A stretch of DNA of 64,000 bases from JANXLO01 sp038231295 (GCA_038231295.1 JBBRLP010000004.1:25194-89193); one strand, 5' to 3'. Numbered from the stretch's first letter, positions 9,801 through 18,292 are shown. Program-made: numbers and translations. Notes: generated by a model not told the origin, from the letters alone.

Positions 9801-9880
9801 GCGTGGAGATCGTCTCTCTGGAGTTTCGTAGCGACCATCCCTACGCGGCGCCGATCCTCTTCGGCGTGACAGGACGATAG
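6806..9880 (+). CDS. Secreted glycoside hydrolase family 20 (beta-N-acetylhexosaminidase-like)
   Basis: A 1024-residue protein with a Sec signal peptide (residues 1 to ~25). An N-terminal beta-rich region is followed by a GH20b-like domain (GYQLLVSPQAV...GAFYGLQTL) and a TIM barrel. The GH20 catalytic pair is D572-E573 in the HxGxDE motif HIGHDE (H568). GH20 enzymes cleave terminal N-acetyl-hexosamines by substrate-assisted catalysis. Compared with standard GH20 enzymes it has extra domains at both ends. The ATG at 6806 lies about 30 bases from the best Shine-Dalgarno (AGGAAGGAG at 6767-6775), an unusual gap, so the start is not certain. holB follows after 4 bases. Confidence 0.88.
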   Translation: MTTRVFSLVGLVLLVLCLSADSRAQGTGVALPGVTGRWAVRPIRSGVALDFDRIPLIRGGLVQVFSRGYAKGYYGSGSNPPASAVEKLSDGGFASVTHYSYAADMQKFEATQRIEVHPNDSVTWTLRYRWDGREPALLEWNAARLWAYPLIGATYRADHTGGTAATQGTVGPLQRSAKYPANSLAPLWQSLTFQNTAFGEMSLSVGAGEPGEGVLFDGREDPYLRDEKLFWLGLLGAEITPGQEATRSFTLTLRPQAAPPPASAPASRPEALRARTVRIPDAGRPLPSLQDEAGHPVLIPEPKIVRFPGLSEDFVLQDRLTLLDALPSGVEFDPVRQELLRLAADVNRETGVSAKIQAGPTGGRTLRVSIEASELAGARRPEGYQLLVSPQAVQIIGQDAAGAFYGLQTLRQLLHHREDRRWVFTAAVISDWPSLPFRGVHIFVGKDALPFHKRLIEQVMARYKLNRLVLECEYTRWSSHPEIAVSYGMSTDDLRADVAFARAHLMEPIPLVNTLGHSEWIFANGQHRDLVEDVNSPHAYDASNPDAYKFVFDVYTEAIDIFHPRLFHIGHDEVKVPSQDRAFGKYPARPGNIAKGATALFVEDTNRIADWLRARSVRTILWSDMLLHESEGLPFPDVPIMTAANAPSLAEAMHRREAMPRDAVIADWRYTPGDEQRNGLDLFRPRGQETLACPWFQPENIRGWAAQAIAHNSLGLLSTTWAGYDSNESLLEWWPEYRQFTAYVLAAEYAWSGSERRPYDVFGKPFYRGYEAPKPATAPDPLLPITPRPPSDALPYDAMTVFNRAYREREPSARLQPGWYLSLHDAANIRLSDTWPLTLPVSAYLPTQNEHSADARDWPITEREASQIADVGIRTAGVRPAGIMLQGRLNRERPQSERTEEPPIHYPTAVTLSVHARAAWLYFLHATAFAAEDKATVGVYILHYANGQTVEIPLRYGKEIRALDDDTSAATLSTDPVHVGSSAAPLNLRLLRWKNPHPGVEIVSLEFRSDHPYAAPILFGVTGR

Positions 9881-9884
9881 CCCT

Positions 9885-11006
9885 ATGCCTACGCTCGAAT
9901 CCGTGTATGGTCAGGAGGCGGCAGTCCGTGCGCTCCGTAAAGCGCTCGAAGCCGAAACGCTGCCCGGCGCCTATCTCTTTCTCGGCTCTCCGGGGGTGGG
10001 GAAGGGAATGCTGGCGAGGGCGTTCGCGCAGGCCATCGCCTGTCTGAATCCCCGACACGACCCGTTCGATTCCTGCGGCGAGTGCGACTCGTGTCGCCGT
10101 ATGGAGGCCGGAACGCAGCCGGAGATCATGACCGTGCAGCCTGCGGGCGATCAGATGCAGATATGGCAGTTCTGGGATCGGGACAATCGCCCGACTCGTG
10201 GCGTACTCTCGCATACCCTGAACTATGCGCCCTCCATCGGGGCGAAACGAGTCTACATCATCGAGCGAGCCGACACGCTGAATGAGTCGGCGGCCAACAG
10301 CCTGCTGAAAGTGCTGGAAGAACCGCCTTCTTACGTGATCTTCGTTCTGCTTGCTCCCCATGCCGCCCGCGTTCTGCCGACCATCACCTCCCGCAGTCAG
10401 ATGATTCGGGTCAATCCACTGACGCGGGAAGAGCTGACGGCCTATCTTCAGCAGAAGGCAGCCCTCGAACCCGAACGCGCCGCGATGCTTGCCGCCTATG
10501 CGGAAGGGCGTATCGGACAGGCGATGCAGTTGGCCTCCTCTCCGAATGCAGTGGAGGAAATAGGGAAGGTGCTGGACTTCGCAGAGGGTCTGGCGCAGGC
10601 GCCCCGCGTCCGCGCTCTGCGGCTGGCTGAACAGATGCGGAAGCTGTCCGGGCAGGTGAAGGCCCTGCTCGGCGAAGAGGTTCCTGCCGCGGAGACCGCC
10701 ACCGGAGGCGACGAGGAGGAGTCCACGCCGACGGGCAAAGAGAAGACCGGACGGCGGCAGCTTGCCACGATCTTCGATCTCCTGGTCGTCTTCTATCGCG
10801 ACCTGCTGACGCTGCGGGTAGGCGGCAGCCCGGAAACCGTCATCAATGTAGATCGGATTCGCCGCCTGACCCATCTCGCGCAGGCGGGAGAGGCCGACCG
10901 GTGGATGCGTTGTCTGGATGCGCTGCTACTGGCCCGCCGCCGCCTTGATGCCAACGCCAACATCGCGCTGGTGACCGAGGTACTGGCGATGAAACTGGTT
11001 CAATGA
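9885..11006 (+). CDS. holB: DNA polymerase III subunit delta' (clamp loader)
   Basis: A 373-residue clamp-loader AAA+ protein. The P-loop GSPGVGKG is at residues 34-41. A zinc ribbon is formed by C53 with C64-x2-C67-x2-C70, and the NSLLKVLEEPP sensor-region motif is present. The C-terminal part is the helical collar domain. The intact P-loop is more usual in gamma/tau than in E. coli delta', but the length and lack of a tau tail fit the HolB family of other phyla. It works in the cytoplasm, loading the beta clamp. It starts four bases after the GH20 gene. Confidence 0.88.
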   Translation: MPTLESVYGQEAAVRALRKALEAETLPGAYLFLGSPGVGKGMLARAFAQAIACLNPRHDPFDSCGECDSCRRMEAGTQPEIMTVQPAGDQMQIWQFWDRDNRPTRGVLSHTLNYAPSIGAKRVYIIERADTLNESAANSLLKVLEEPPSYVIFVLLAPHAARVLPTITSRSQMIRVNPLTREELTAYLQQKAALEPERAAMLAAYAEGRIGQAMQLASSPNAVEEIGKVLDFAEGLAQAPRVRALRLAEQMRKLSGQVKALLGEEVPAAETATGGDEEESTPTGKEKTGRRQLATIFDLLVVFYRDLLTLRVGGSPETVINVDRIRRLTHLAQAGEADRWMRCLDALLLARRRLDANANIALVTEVLAMKLVQ

Positions 11007-11008
11007 GG

Positions 11009-11014
11009 TATAAT
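11009..11014 (+). promoter_or_regulatory. Candidate -10 box for the small SH3-like gene
   Basis: A perfect TATAAT overlaps and follows the holB stop. It is 36 bases before the next ATG and leaves room for a short leader with the ribosome-binding site. No good -35 is visible at normal spacing. Confidence 0.35.
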
Positions 11015-11050
11015 ACTTGTCAGCAGTTGACGATAGAGAGAGGAGAGCAT

Positions 11051-11479
11051 ATGGCGACAGCATATAAAGAGGGGGAGCGAGTCCAGATCGTAGACCGGGA
11101 GGCCAATGCGGAGGATGTGAAGTCCGGGCTGTTCTACAATCATTTTCGCGGCCTGACCGGGACTATCCAGAAAGTCTACTCTACCCAGGAGATTGTCGTA
11201 GAGGTGGAGCAGGAGAGCCTGACAGATGCCATCGCCGCTCGCCATAATGACGTGCAAGAGGCTATGAAAGCGAAGTGGCTCGACGGTCTTTCCGAAGAGG
11301 CGAAGGGCCGTCTTACGGAGAAGGAAAGAGATTTCCGGCTGCGCTACTCGCTGCTCGTTCATGCCAGCGATCTGAAAGCGCCTGTCGCGGCGGCGATACC
11401 ACCCGGAACTCGCGCCACATCGGCTGACCTCGAAGCGGCGGAACAGGCGTATCTCGACTCACGTAAGACCTCCGGTTAG
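11051..11479 (+). CDS. Small conserved-looking protein with possible SH3/KOW-like N-terminus
   Basis: A 142-residue cytoplasmic protein that I do not recognise as a named family. The start at 11051 is set by AGGAGAG just upstream. The N-terminal ~55 residues (EGERVQIVDRE ... HFRGLTGTIQKVYSTQEIVVEVE) have the basic-strand/turn/strand pattern of SH3-like barrels such as KOW or L21e domains; this is inference. The second half is charged and helical. It sits between holB and a Xer recombinase, suggesting a housekeeping role in nucleic-acid transactions. Confidence 0.6.
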   Translation: MATAYKEGERVQIVDREANAEDVKSGLFYNHFRGLTGTIQKVYSTQEIVVEVEQESLTDAIAARHNDVQEAMKAKWLDGLSEEAKGRLTEKERDFRLRYSLLVHASDLKAPVAAAIPPGTRATSADLEAAEQAYLDSRKTSG

Positions 11480-11511
11480 CGCGTCGCTCCGGTAAGAGAG
11501 GAGGCAGGCGA

Positions 11512-12531
11512 ATGATTGAACGCAATAACGTACCGCTCTCCCATGAGGGCGAAGCGGCTGCTGCTGCTCCGACAGACAAGCCGCTTACGGAGCCTGCGCT
11601 CAGCCCGGCGCTGAATGACGTGCTGGACGGGTTTTTACAGTATCTGAAACTGGCGCGTAATGCCTCCGCGCACACCGTTCGCGCCTATCGCGCCGATGTC
11701 ACGCAGTTCCTCGGCTATGTCGAATCGCTGCCGGAACTCGGTACGGGCGGGCTGTATCGGGTGGAGCGTACGCATCTCCGCGCTCTACTGACAGAGATGC
11801 AGAAGGGCGACTACAAACGCTCGTCGCTTGCCCGCAAACTCGCCTCCTTTCGGGCATTCTGCCGCTGGGCGAAGAAGCAGGGCTATATCGAAAACGACCC
11901 GACTGTCGGCATCCTGACCATCAAGCAGGAGGAGCGTCTGCCGGAGTTTCTGCGCCTCATCGAAGTCGAACATCTGCTGGACGCCCCCGATACCAACACC
12001 CCGGACGGCCTGCGCGATAAGGCGCTGATGGAACTGCTGTATGCCTCTGGCTTGCGCGCAGGGGAGGCCCAGGCGCTAGACCTGCCCGACCTCCACCTCG
12101 AGGAGGAGGAACTGCGCGTTCGGCACGGTAAGGGCGACAAGGAGCGGATCGCTATGCTGGGCCGCACCGCCATCGCAGCCCTGCGCGACTATTTGCGGCA
12201 CGGACGGCCCCGGCTGGAAGCCAACAACACCTCCGGCAAACCCGACCCGGCGGTCTTCCTCAACAAGTTCGGCAGGCGTCTCTCCGACCGGGGTATCCGT
12301 CGCACATTCGACAAGTATTTTAAAGAGGCGTCCGAACGCCTTAAAACGACTCCCCACACCCTTCGGCACTCCTTCGCCACGCATCTCCTCAACAACGGAG
12401 CCGACCTCCGTGCTGTGCAGGAACTTCTCGGTCACGCCCATCTCGTCACTACGCAGATCTACACCCATGTCACGACCGACCACATGAAGGCAGTCTACGA
12501 GAAAGCCCATCCCCGTGCGATCGAAGAGTAA
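11512..12531 (+). CDS. xerD: Tyrosine recombinase of the XerC/XerD type
   Basis: A 339-residue site-specific recombinase. An N-terminal SAM-like core-binding domain (residues ~35-125) is followed by the catalytic domain. All catalytic residues are visible: R182, K207, H282-x2-R285, H308 and Tyr nucleophile Y317. Compared with typical Xer proteins (~300 residues) it has an extra ~30-residue Ala/Pro-rich N-terminus. GAGGAGG lies upstream of the ATG. Xer recombinases resolve chromosome dimers at dif; no dif site was identified here. XerC versus XerD cannot be decided by eye. It follows holB and the small SH3-like gene and is probably cotranscribed. Confidence 0.88.
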   Translation: MIERNNVPLSHEGEAAAAAPTDKPLTEPALSPALNDVLDGFLQYLKLARNASAHTVRAYRADVTQFLGYVESLPELGTGGLYRVERTHLRALLTEMQKGDYKRSSLARKLASFRAFCRWAKKQGYIENDPTVGILTIKQEERLPEFLRLIEVEHLLDAPDTNTPDGLRDKALMELLYASGLRAGEAQALDLPDLHLEEEELRVRHGKGDKERIAMLGRTAIAALRDYLRHGRPRLEANNTSGKPDPAVFLNKFGRRLSDRGIRRTFDKYFKEASERLKTTPHTLRHSFATHLLNNGADLRAVQELLGHAHLVTTQIYTHVTTDHMKAVYEKAHPRAIEE

Positions 12532-12658
12532 GCCAGGCCGCTGTAGTGAGCGCCTATCGTCCTCAGTCCTCCCATTCGGATAGTTCACCCTCAGATTTGG
12601 GGCCGGGGGGCGGTCCGCACTGCCCGTTCCCTTCGCAAAAGGTATTTAGTAAAGAGCC

Positions 12659-12687
12659 TTGACAAAATCGAACGCGCTTGGTATACT
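12659..12687 (+). promoter_or_regulatory. Consensus sigma70-type promoter giving a leaderless transcript
   Basis: TTGACA (12659-12664) and TATACT (12682-12687) are separated by exactly 17 bases. The ATG of the ROK gene begins 6 bases after the -10 box, where transcription should start, so the mRNA would have no leader. No Shine-Dalgarno is present. Confidence 0.8.
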
Positions 12688-12693
12688 GCCTTT

Positions 12694-13911
12694 ATGAGTC
12701 TTACTTCCTTCGTCCAGCCCGCTCTCCTCAGCAAAATCAACGAGCGTCAGGTGCTGCGAACCATCCGCGCACGTGGCCCGCAGTCGCGTGCGGAGGTGGC
12801 ACGGCATTCCGGTATCAGTGCGCCGACCGCGTCCAAAGCGGTCGAGTCGCTGCTGAGAGCCGGACTGCTGGAGGAGGGCGAAGCGGACGGGGAACTGCGG
12901 GGTCGCCCTGCCCGCAAACTGCGTCTTGCCAGCGAGACGGTACAGGTACTGGGCCTGGTGATTGACGCTTCGCAGTGTCGGGTTGTGGCGGCAGGTTTGG
13001 ATGGACAGCTCCACGAGCAACGCGAGACGCAGTTCCTCACGCCGGACACCTACGACGCGCTGATGGAGACCGCCTGTGACTACGCGAAACGTCTCATGCA
13101 CCGGACGCATATCTCCACGCTCGGCATGGCGATCAGTATGCCGGGACTGATAGACTGTCGGCAGGAGCGCGGCATTCTCTCACCCAATGTCCCTCTCACC
13201 AATCAGCGCTCCCCGGGCCATGACCTGACCGAGCGACTTGGCATCCCCGTTATTCTTGTTCAGGAGTCCCATGCACTCTGCCTCGCGGAACGGCACTACG
13301 GTGCGGCAAAAAATATGAACGACTTTGCCATGCTGGATGTCAGCACCGGCATCGGCCTGGGCGTGATGAGCGGCGGACGACTGCTGACCGGCCACGTCGG
13401 GCTGGCCGGAGAGGTAGGGCATATCACGGTGGAACTGGACGGCAGGCCGTGCGGCTGTGGCAATCACGGCTGCCTGGAGACCGTCGCAAGCGATGCCGCG
13501 TTAGCCGCGATGCTCTCCCGGCGTCTGGGGCGCAAACTGAGCGTTACGGAAGTGCTCGCGATGCTGGAGACAGGAGAACTGACGGCGGACGAAGAACTGC
13601 GGCAGATTAGCCGTTATCTCGCCATCGGGCTGGCGGCGGTCATCAATCTCTTCAACCCCTCGACGCTATTCATCCATAGCCGACTCTTTTCTGCCGATAG
13701 AACCTTGCTGCATCGCCTTATCGAAGAGACCGGTAAACGTGCGCTGCCGCCCTCCTTTGCCCACTGTCGGATCGTGCAGGCGCGGGGCAGCAAGCGGCAG
13801 GGGGCTATCGCCGCCATTATTGACCATCTGACCGAATCCGTTGTTCCTGTCGTCATGACCGACGCACTTTCCGGGCATTCTACCGCCCGCTTACTCTCAC
13901 GTTGCCCATGA
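12694..13911 (+). CDS. ROK family transcriptional regulator / sugar kinase-like protein
   Basis: A 405-residue protein. An N-terminal winged helix-turn-helix (QVLRTIRARGPQSRAEVARHSGIS, residues ~20-75) is fused to a ROK domain. The ROK zinc motif is C253-G-C255-G-N-H-G-C260, and the LDVSTGIGLGVMSGG phosphate-binding segment precedes it. NagC/XylR-like ROK repressors sense sugars. The likely context is amino sugars, since the GH20 hexosaminidase is 3 kb away; this is inference. The gene appears to be translated from a leaderless mRNA. Confidence 0.87.
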   Translation: MSLTSFVQPALLSKINERQVLRTIRARGPQSRAEVARHSGISAPTASKAVESLLRAGLLEEGEADGELRGRPARKLRLASETVQVLGLVIDASQCRVVAAGLDGQLHEQRETQFLTPDTYDALMETACDYAKRLMHRTHISTLGMAISMPGLIDCRQERGILSPNVPLTNQRSPGHDLTERLGIPVILVQESHALCLAERHYGAAKNMNDFAMLDVSTGIGLGVMSGGRLLTGHVGLAGEVGHITVELDGRPCGCGNHGCLETVASDAALAAMLSRRLGRKLSVTEVLAMLETGELTADEELRQISRYLAIGLAAVINLFNPSTLFIHSRLFSADRTLLHRLIEETGKRALPPSFAHCRIVQARGSKRQGAIAAIIDHLTESVVPVVMTDALSGHSTARLLSRCP

Positions 13912-14229
13912 AATTGACCGGCGGTTGAAACTCCGGTAGGTTATCCGGGGGTTTTCAACCCATATGCGCTAACTTACGCACTTTGAACGATATTTCCGGC
14001 TGCCAATTCGTATCCTGTTTGAACGTGGACTGATGCCGATAGCAGGAAGCAATACCCGCGCCAGAAGCCGTAAGTTAGCGCCTATGGGTTTTCAACCCCA
14101 GGCTCCCAATCAATGAGAGAACCAAGAATTTCCGCAGCTTGCGTCCGGAGGACGCCCGCTATTTCCAGCCGGGTACGTTTTTGTACCTGGCAGACGCAGA
14201 GCAATCGTGTAAGAAAGGTGCTGTAGTAG
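13912..14229. repeat. Intergenic palindromic repeat cluster upstream of the PSCyt operon
   Basis: This 318-base gap has no gene. It holds two GGGTTTTCAACCC cores (13949-13961 and 14086-14098). A 22-base inverted repeat with one mismatch (13958-13979 and 14069-14090, core GCGCTAACTTACG) encloses ~90 bases. Downstream come a GCGTCC/GGACGC hairpin (14141-14155) and a hairpin GCCGGGTAC..GTACCTGGC (14168-14191). The same elements recur at 24.99-25.53 kb. It ends 16 bases before the ribosome-binding site of the next gene. Confidence 0.75.
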
Positions 14230-16773
14230 ATGAAGAGACTCCTGGGGTGGACGTGCGGTGGTGCGATGGCAATGACTGGGCTTGCGGGGCTGACGGTCGC
14301 GTTCGCGCAGACGGACAAACCTGTCGCGAAAATCATGCCGAAGCCCGGACAGGCTGCCTTCACTGCGGAGCAGATCAAATTCTTCGAGACGCAGGTCAAG
14401 CCCGTGCTGACGGCGAACTGCTTTGCCTGTCATGGCGCGGGGGCGAACCTGAGCGGCGGGCTGCAACTGAACAACAGGGCGGCGCTGCTGAAAGGCGGCA
14501 CCTCCGGTCCTGCCGTGTCGCTGACGAAGCCCGAAGAGAGTCTGATCGTCCAGGCGATCAACTATAAGGGACGGCAGATGCCTCCCACCGGCAAACTGTC
14601 ACCGGACAAGATAGACATTCTGACGAAGTGGGTGAAGATGGGTCTGCCCTGGACACCGGGGCAGGAGGCCGCGCCCAAAGCGTCCGGTGGCATCGTTCCG
14701 CCGCAGGTCACTGCGGAGACCAAAAAGTTCTGGGCGTTTCAGCCTGTCAGGCGTCCCGCTGTCCCGACCGTCAAGAACTCCGCCTGGGTTCGCAGCCCGA
14801 TAGACGCTTTCATCCTCGCGAAACTGGAGTCGAAGGGGCTGCGGCCAGCGCCCTCTGCTAGTCGCGCCGTCCTCATTCGCCGCGCCTACTACGACCTCAC
14901 CGGACTGCCGCCTACACCGGAAGAGGTGCGCGAGTTTCTTGCTGACAAGTCTCCGAATGCCTGGGAGAAGGTGGTAGACCGTCTTCTGGCCTCGCCGCAC
15001 TATGGCGAACGCTGGGGACGACACTGGCTGGACCTCGTGCGCTATGCCGAAACCAACTCCTTTGAGCGCGACGGGGCGAAGCCTTTCGTCTGGCGGTATC
15101 GTGACTATGTGCTCCGTGCGCTCAACGCCGACAAGCCCTACGACCAGTTTATCCGGGAACAGTTGGCGGGGGATGAACTGCCTAACGCAACGACAGAGAC
15201 ACTCATTGCCACCGGCTACTACCGCCTCGGACAGTGGGACGACGAGCCTGCCGACCCAGAACAGGCGCGTTACGACGAACTCGACGATATTGTGGCGACG
15301 ACCGGGCAGACGTTTCTGGGCCTGACCGTCAACTGCGCCCGCTGCCACGACCACAAACTCGACCCCATCCCGCAAAAGGACTACTATAGCCTCATCTCTT
15401 TCTTCCAGGGAACGACGCGCTATGGGCAGCCCGTTCCCGAAAACTCCCTGCGTCCCATCGCGCCGGAAGCGGAGCGGCGCAAACACGATGTCGAAGACCG
15501 TGCCTATCGTGCCAAACTGGACGGTGTGCAGGCGCAGATGGACGCCATCGTCAGGACAGTCGTCGCCGATTTTGCGCCTGTAGAGAAGGAAGAGTTTCGC
15601 AACGAGACCCGGCGGCCTGCCATTCTGAGAAAGCGCGTTCCGGCGAAGTTGAGTCAGGCGCAGTTCGACAGCTATATGGCGCTTGCCAGACAGCACAGCG
15701 AGCTGGTGAAGTCGCCTCCTGCATCCCTGGAACAGGCCCTCGTCATCACGGAGACCGGGCGCGAAGCGCCGCCGACACATATCCTGCTGCGTGGTAATCC
15801 GCACGTTCCCGGCGACGAAGTGCAGCCCGCGTTCCTCCAGATACTCTCGCCGCCGCCGCCGAGTATCACACCGCCTGCCACCACCACTTCGAGCGGTCGC
15901 CGTCTGGCCCTCGCCAACTGGATCGCCAGTACCGACAATCCGTTGACGGCGCGGGTGATTGTGAATCGCCTCTGGCAATATCATTTCGGACGGGGTATCG
16001 TGCGTTCGAGCAGCAACTTCGGCAAGCTCGGAGATCGGCCCACACACCCGGAACTTCTCGACTGGCTGGCCTCGGAATTCGTCAAAGAAGGCTGGTCGCT
16101 GAAGAAAATGCACAAGATGCTGCTGCTCTCCAATACCTGGAAAATGTCGTCGCAGTCGGAGGCGAAAGCGCTGGCGCAGGACCCGGAGAACAATCTGTTC
16201 TGGCGGTTCGATATGCGCCGCCTCGAAGCCGAAGAGGTGCGAGACTCCATTCTGGCGGTGAACGGAACCTTGAACTCGAAGATGTTTGGCCCCAGCATCT
16301 ACCCGACGATGCCGAAAGAGGTGCTGGCGGGGCAGTCCGTGCCGGGAGCGGGATGGCTGAAATCCACGCCCGAAGAGCAGGCTCGCCGCAGCGTCTATAT
16401 CCATATCAAGCGCTCGCTTGCCCTGCCCATTCTCGCCAGCTTCGATGCGGCGGACACGGACACGACCTGCCCGGTGCGTTTCGCCACCACGCAGCCGACG
16501 CAGGCACTCGGAATGATAAACAGCACGTTTACCAATGAGCAGGCGCGGCTCTTCGCTGATCTCGTGCAGCAGACGGCTGGGACGGACCCGACCGCTGAGG
16601 TGAAGTTTGCCCTGTGGCGAGTGATGCAGCGCGAACCGACCGCAAAAGAGATTGCGAGAGGCGTGAAGTTTATGCAGCGGGCCGTGACCGATCAGCATCT
16701 TAGCCAGCCCGAAGCCCTGCGCTACTTCTGCGTTGTCGCCCTGAACCTGAACGAGTTCCTGTACCTGGACTGA
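14230..16773 (+). CDS. PSCyt1-DUF1549-DUF1553 (PSD1-type) cytochrome-like protein
   Basis: An 847-residue exported protein. A signal peptide (residues 1 to ~26) is followed by a planctomycete-type cytochrome C domain with haem motif CFACH at residues 64-68 and the PPxGKLS segment. DUF1549 comes next (~190-400, including YGERWGRHWLDLVRYAET and CARCHDHKLDPI), then DUF1553 (~560-830). The family is common in Planctomycetes and relatives and almost always precedes a DUF1501 gene. A role in breakdown of sulfated or complex polysaccharides is often suggested but unproven. The AAAGG ribosome-binding site is about 12 bases upstream. It is the first gene of a three-gene operon. Confidence 0.87.
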   Translation: MKRLLGWTCGGAMAMTGLAGLTVAFAQTDKPVAKIMPKPGQAAFTAEQIKFFETQVKPVLTANCFACHGAGANLSGGLQLNNRAALLKGGTSGPAVSLTKPEESLIVQAINYKGRQMPPTGKLSPDKIDILTKWVKMGLPWTPGQEAAPKASGGIVPPQVTAETKKFWAFQPVRRPAVPTVKNSAWVRSPIDAFILAKLESKGLRPAPSASRAVLIRRAYYDLTGLPPTPEEVREFLADKSPNAWEKVVDRLLASPHYGERWGRHWLDLVRYAETNSFERDGAKPFVWRYRDYVLRALNADKPYDQFIREQLAGDELPNATTETLIATGYYRLGQWDDEPADPEQARYDELDDIVATTGQTFLGLTVNCARCHDHKLDPIPQKDYYSLISFFQGTTRYGQPVPENSLRPIAPEAERRKHDVEDRAYRAKLDGVQAQMDAIVRTVVADFAPVEKEEFRNETRRPAILRKRVPAKLSQAQFDSYMALARQHSELVKSPPASLEQALVITETGREAPPTHILLRGNPHVPGDEVQPAFLQILSPPPPSITPPATTTSSGRRLALANWIASTDNPLTARVIVNRLWQYHFGRGIVRSSSNFGKLGDRPTHPELLDWLASEFVKEGWSLKKMHKMLLLSNTWKMSSQSEAKALAQDPENNLFWRFDMRRLEAEEVRDSILAVNGTLNSKMFGPSIYPTMPKEVLAGQSVPGAGWLKSTPEEQARRSVYIHIKRSLALPILASFDAADTDTTCPVRFATTQPTQALGMINSTFTNEQARLFADLVQQTAGTDPTAEVKFALWRVMQREPTAKEIARGVKFMQRAVTDQHLSQPEALRYFCVVALNLNEFLYLD

Positions 16774-16787
16774 GGAGAATGACCGTT

Positions 16788-18278
16788 ATGCAAAATCCAT
16801 TCCGACGCTCTGATTCGGTCGCCAGTGGCGGCTTTTGCGGGCGCACCCGCCGCGAGTTTCTGTGGGAGGCCGGGGGAGGCTTTACGTCCGTCGCGCTCGC
16901 CTCGATGCTGGCCGGAGAGGGGTTTCTGGACACGCAGACGGTACGTGCCGATGGCGTGACGCCCTTCAAAAACCCGCTCGCCCCCAAAAAGCCGATGATT
17001 CCGCAGAAGGCCAAGTCCGTCATTTTCCTCTATATGTATGGCGGCCCAAGTCAGATAGATACGTTCGACTACAAGCCGACGATGTACGGTATGGACGGCA
17101 AGACGATCAACGTGACCACCTTCGGGCGCGGCGGACACAAGAATCAGGGCCGTATCGTCGAGCCGCGCTGGAAATTCAAGCAGTACGGGCAATGCGGCAA
17201 GTACGTCTCCGACCTGTTCCCGCACCTCGCGACCTGTGTGGACGACATCGCCTTCCTGCACTCCATGACCGCTGATTCGCCCATTCACGGTTCCGCGATG
17301 CTCCAGATGAACAGCGGCAAAATCCTCAGCGGCAGCCCCTGTATCGGCTCGTGGGTCAACTACGGACTCGGTACAGTCAACCAGAACCTGCCCGGTTTTG
17401 TCGTCATGCTCGATCCGCGAGGCGGCCCCATCAGCGGCCCGAAGAACTGGAGCAGCGGTTATATGCCTGCCACCTATCAGGCAACGGTCATCAATGCGGG
17501 AGAGACGCCCATCCTCGATCTGAAACGTCCTGAAGAGGAGAGCGATGCACTCCAACGGGAGATGCTTGATACCCTCAAGGAGTACAACTCTGAGCATGAG
17601 GCGATGCGGAGCGACAACTCAAACCTCTCAGCGCGTATTGCCAGTTACGAACTCGCCTACCGGATGCAGTCCAGCGCTCCCGAAGCCACCGACCTGAGCA
17701 GCGAACCACAACACATCAAAGACCTGTACGGTCTCGAAGACAAGCGCACGGCCGTCTTCGGAAGGCAGTGCCTGATGGCCCGCCGACTGGTGGAGCGTGG
17801 AGTGCGGTTCATTCAACTCTACAGCGGCGGCAACCACATCGACTCGACCTGGGACGCGCACAACGACCTTGTAGACAACCACACGCTCCATGCCGGGGAG
17901 ACGGACAAGCCGATAGCAGGACTGCTCAAAGACCTGAAACAGCGCGGTCTGCTCGACAGCACCCTGATCGTCTGGGGCGGAGAGTTCGGCCGTCAGCCCA
18001 CAGCAGAGTATGCAGTCGGCACCGGGCGCGACCACAACTCTTACGGCTTCACGATGTGGATGGCGGGCGGCGGCATCAAGGGCGGTGTCAGCGTCGGGCA
18101 GACCGACGAACTTGGCAGCAAGGCCGTGGAGAATCCGTTCAAGGTCAAGCATCTCCATGCCACCATGCTCCAACAGATGGGCCTCGACCCCAACCGCCTC
18201 ACCTACTTCTACGGCGGTCTGAATCAGAAACTTGTCGGCGTCGAAGGCGCCGACCCCATCAAAGAAATCATCGCGTAA
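16788..18278 (+). CDS. DUF1501 protein with Tat signal
   Basis: A 496-residue protein of the DUF1501 family, which has an alkaline phosphatase/sulfatase-like fold. The N-terminus carries a twin-arginine motif TRREFL followed by a hydrophobic stretch, indicating export of a folded protein. Family signatures include MYGGPSQIDTFDYKP, LGTVNQNLPGFVV and WGGEFGR. The ATG at 16788 is chosen over one at 16779 because GGAG lies 10 bases before it. It is encoded 14 bases after the PSCyt partner. The substrate is unknown. Confidence 0.87.
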   Translation: MQNPFRRSDSVASGGFCGRTRREFLWEAGGGFTSVALASMLAGEGFLDTQTVRADGVTPFKNPLAPKKPMIPQKAKSVIFLYMYGGPSQIDTFDYKPTMYGMDGKTINVTTFGRGGHKNQGRIVEPRWKFKQYGQCGKYVSDLFPHLATCVDDIAFLHSMTADSPIHGSAMLQMNSGKILSGSPCIGSWVNYGLGTVNQNLPGFVVMLDPRGGPISGPKNWSSGYMPATYQATVINAGETPILDLKRPEEESDALQREMLDTLKEYNSEHEAMRSDNSNLSARIASYELAYRMQSSAPEATDLSSEPQHIKDLYGLEDKRTAVFGRQCLMARRLVERGVRFIQLYSGGNHIDSTWDAHNDLVDNHTLHAGETDKPIAGLLKDLKQRGLLDSTLIVWGGEFGRQPTAEYAVGTGRDHNSYGFTMWMAGGGIKGGVSVGQTDELGSKAVENPFKVKHLHATMLQQMGLDPNRLTYFYGGLNQKLVGVEGADPIKEIIA

Positions 18279-18292
18279 AGGACATGTACCCT

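Noticed and set aside
14599..16698. Very long minus-strand open frame (699 codons) opposite the PSCyt gene
   Set aside because: It is the antisense shadow of a clear PSCyt-DUF1549-DUF1553 gene. Its translation is Arg/His-rich without recognisable motifs, as expected for GC-rich antisense frames. The same applies to 7901-9358, 5137-6150, 45071-46519 and 30260-31438.
17768..18292. N-terminal extension of the beta-propeller gene into the DUF1501 gene
   Set aside because: The frame is open but overlaps DUF1501 coding sequence. The signal peptide and ribosome-binding site place the start at 18293.
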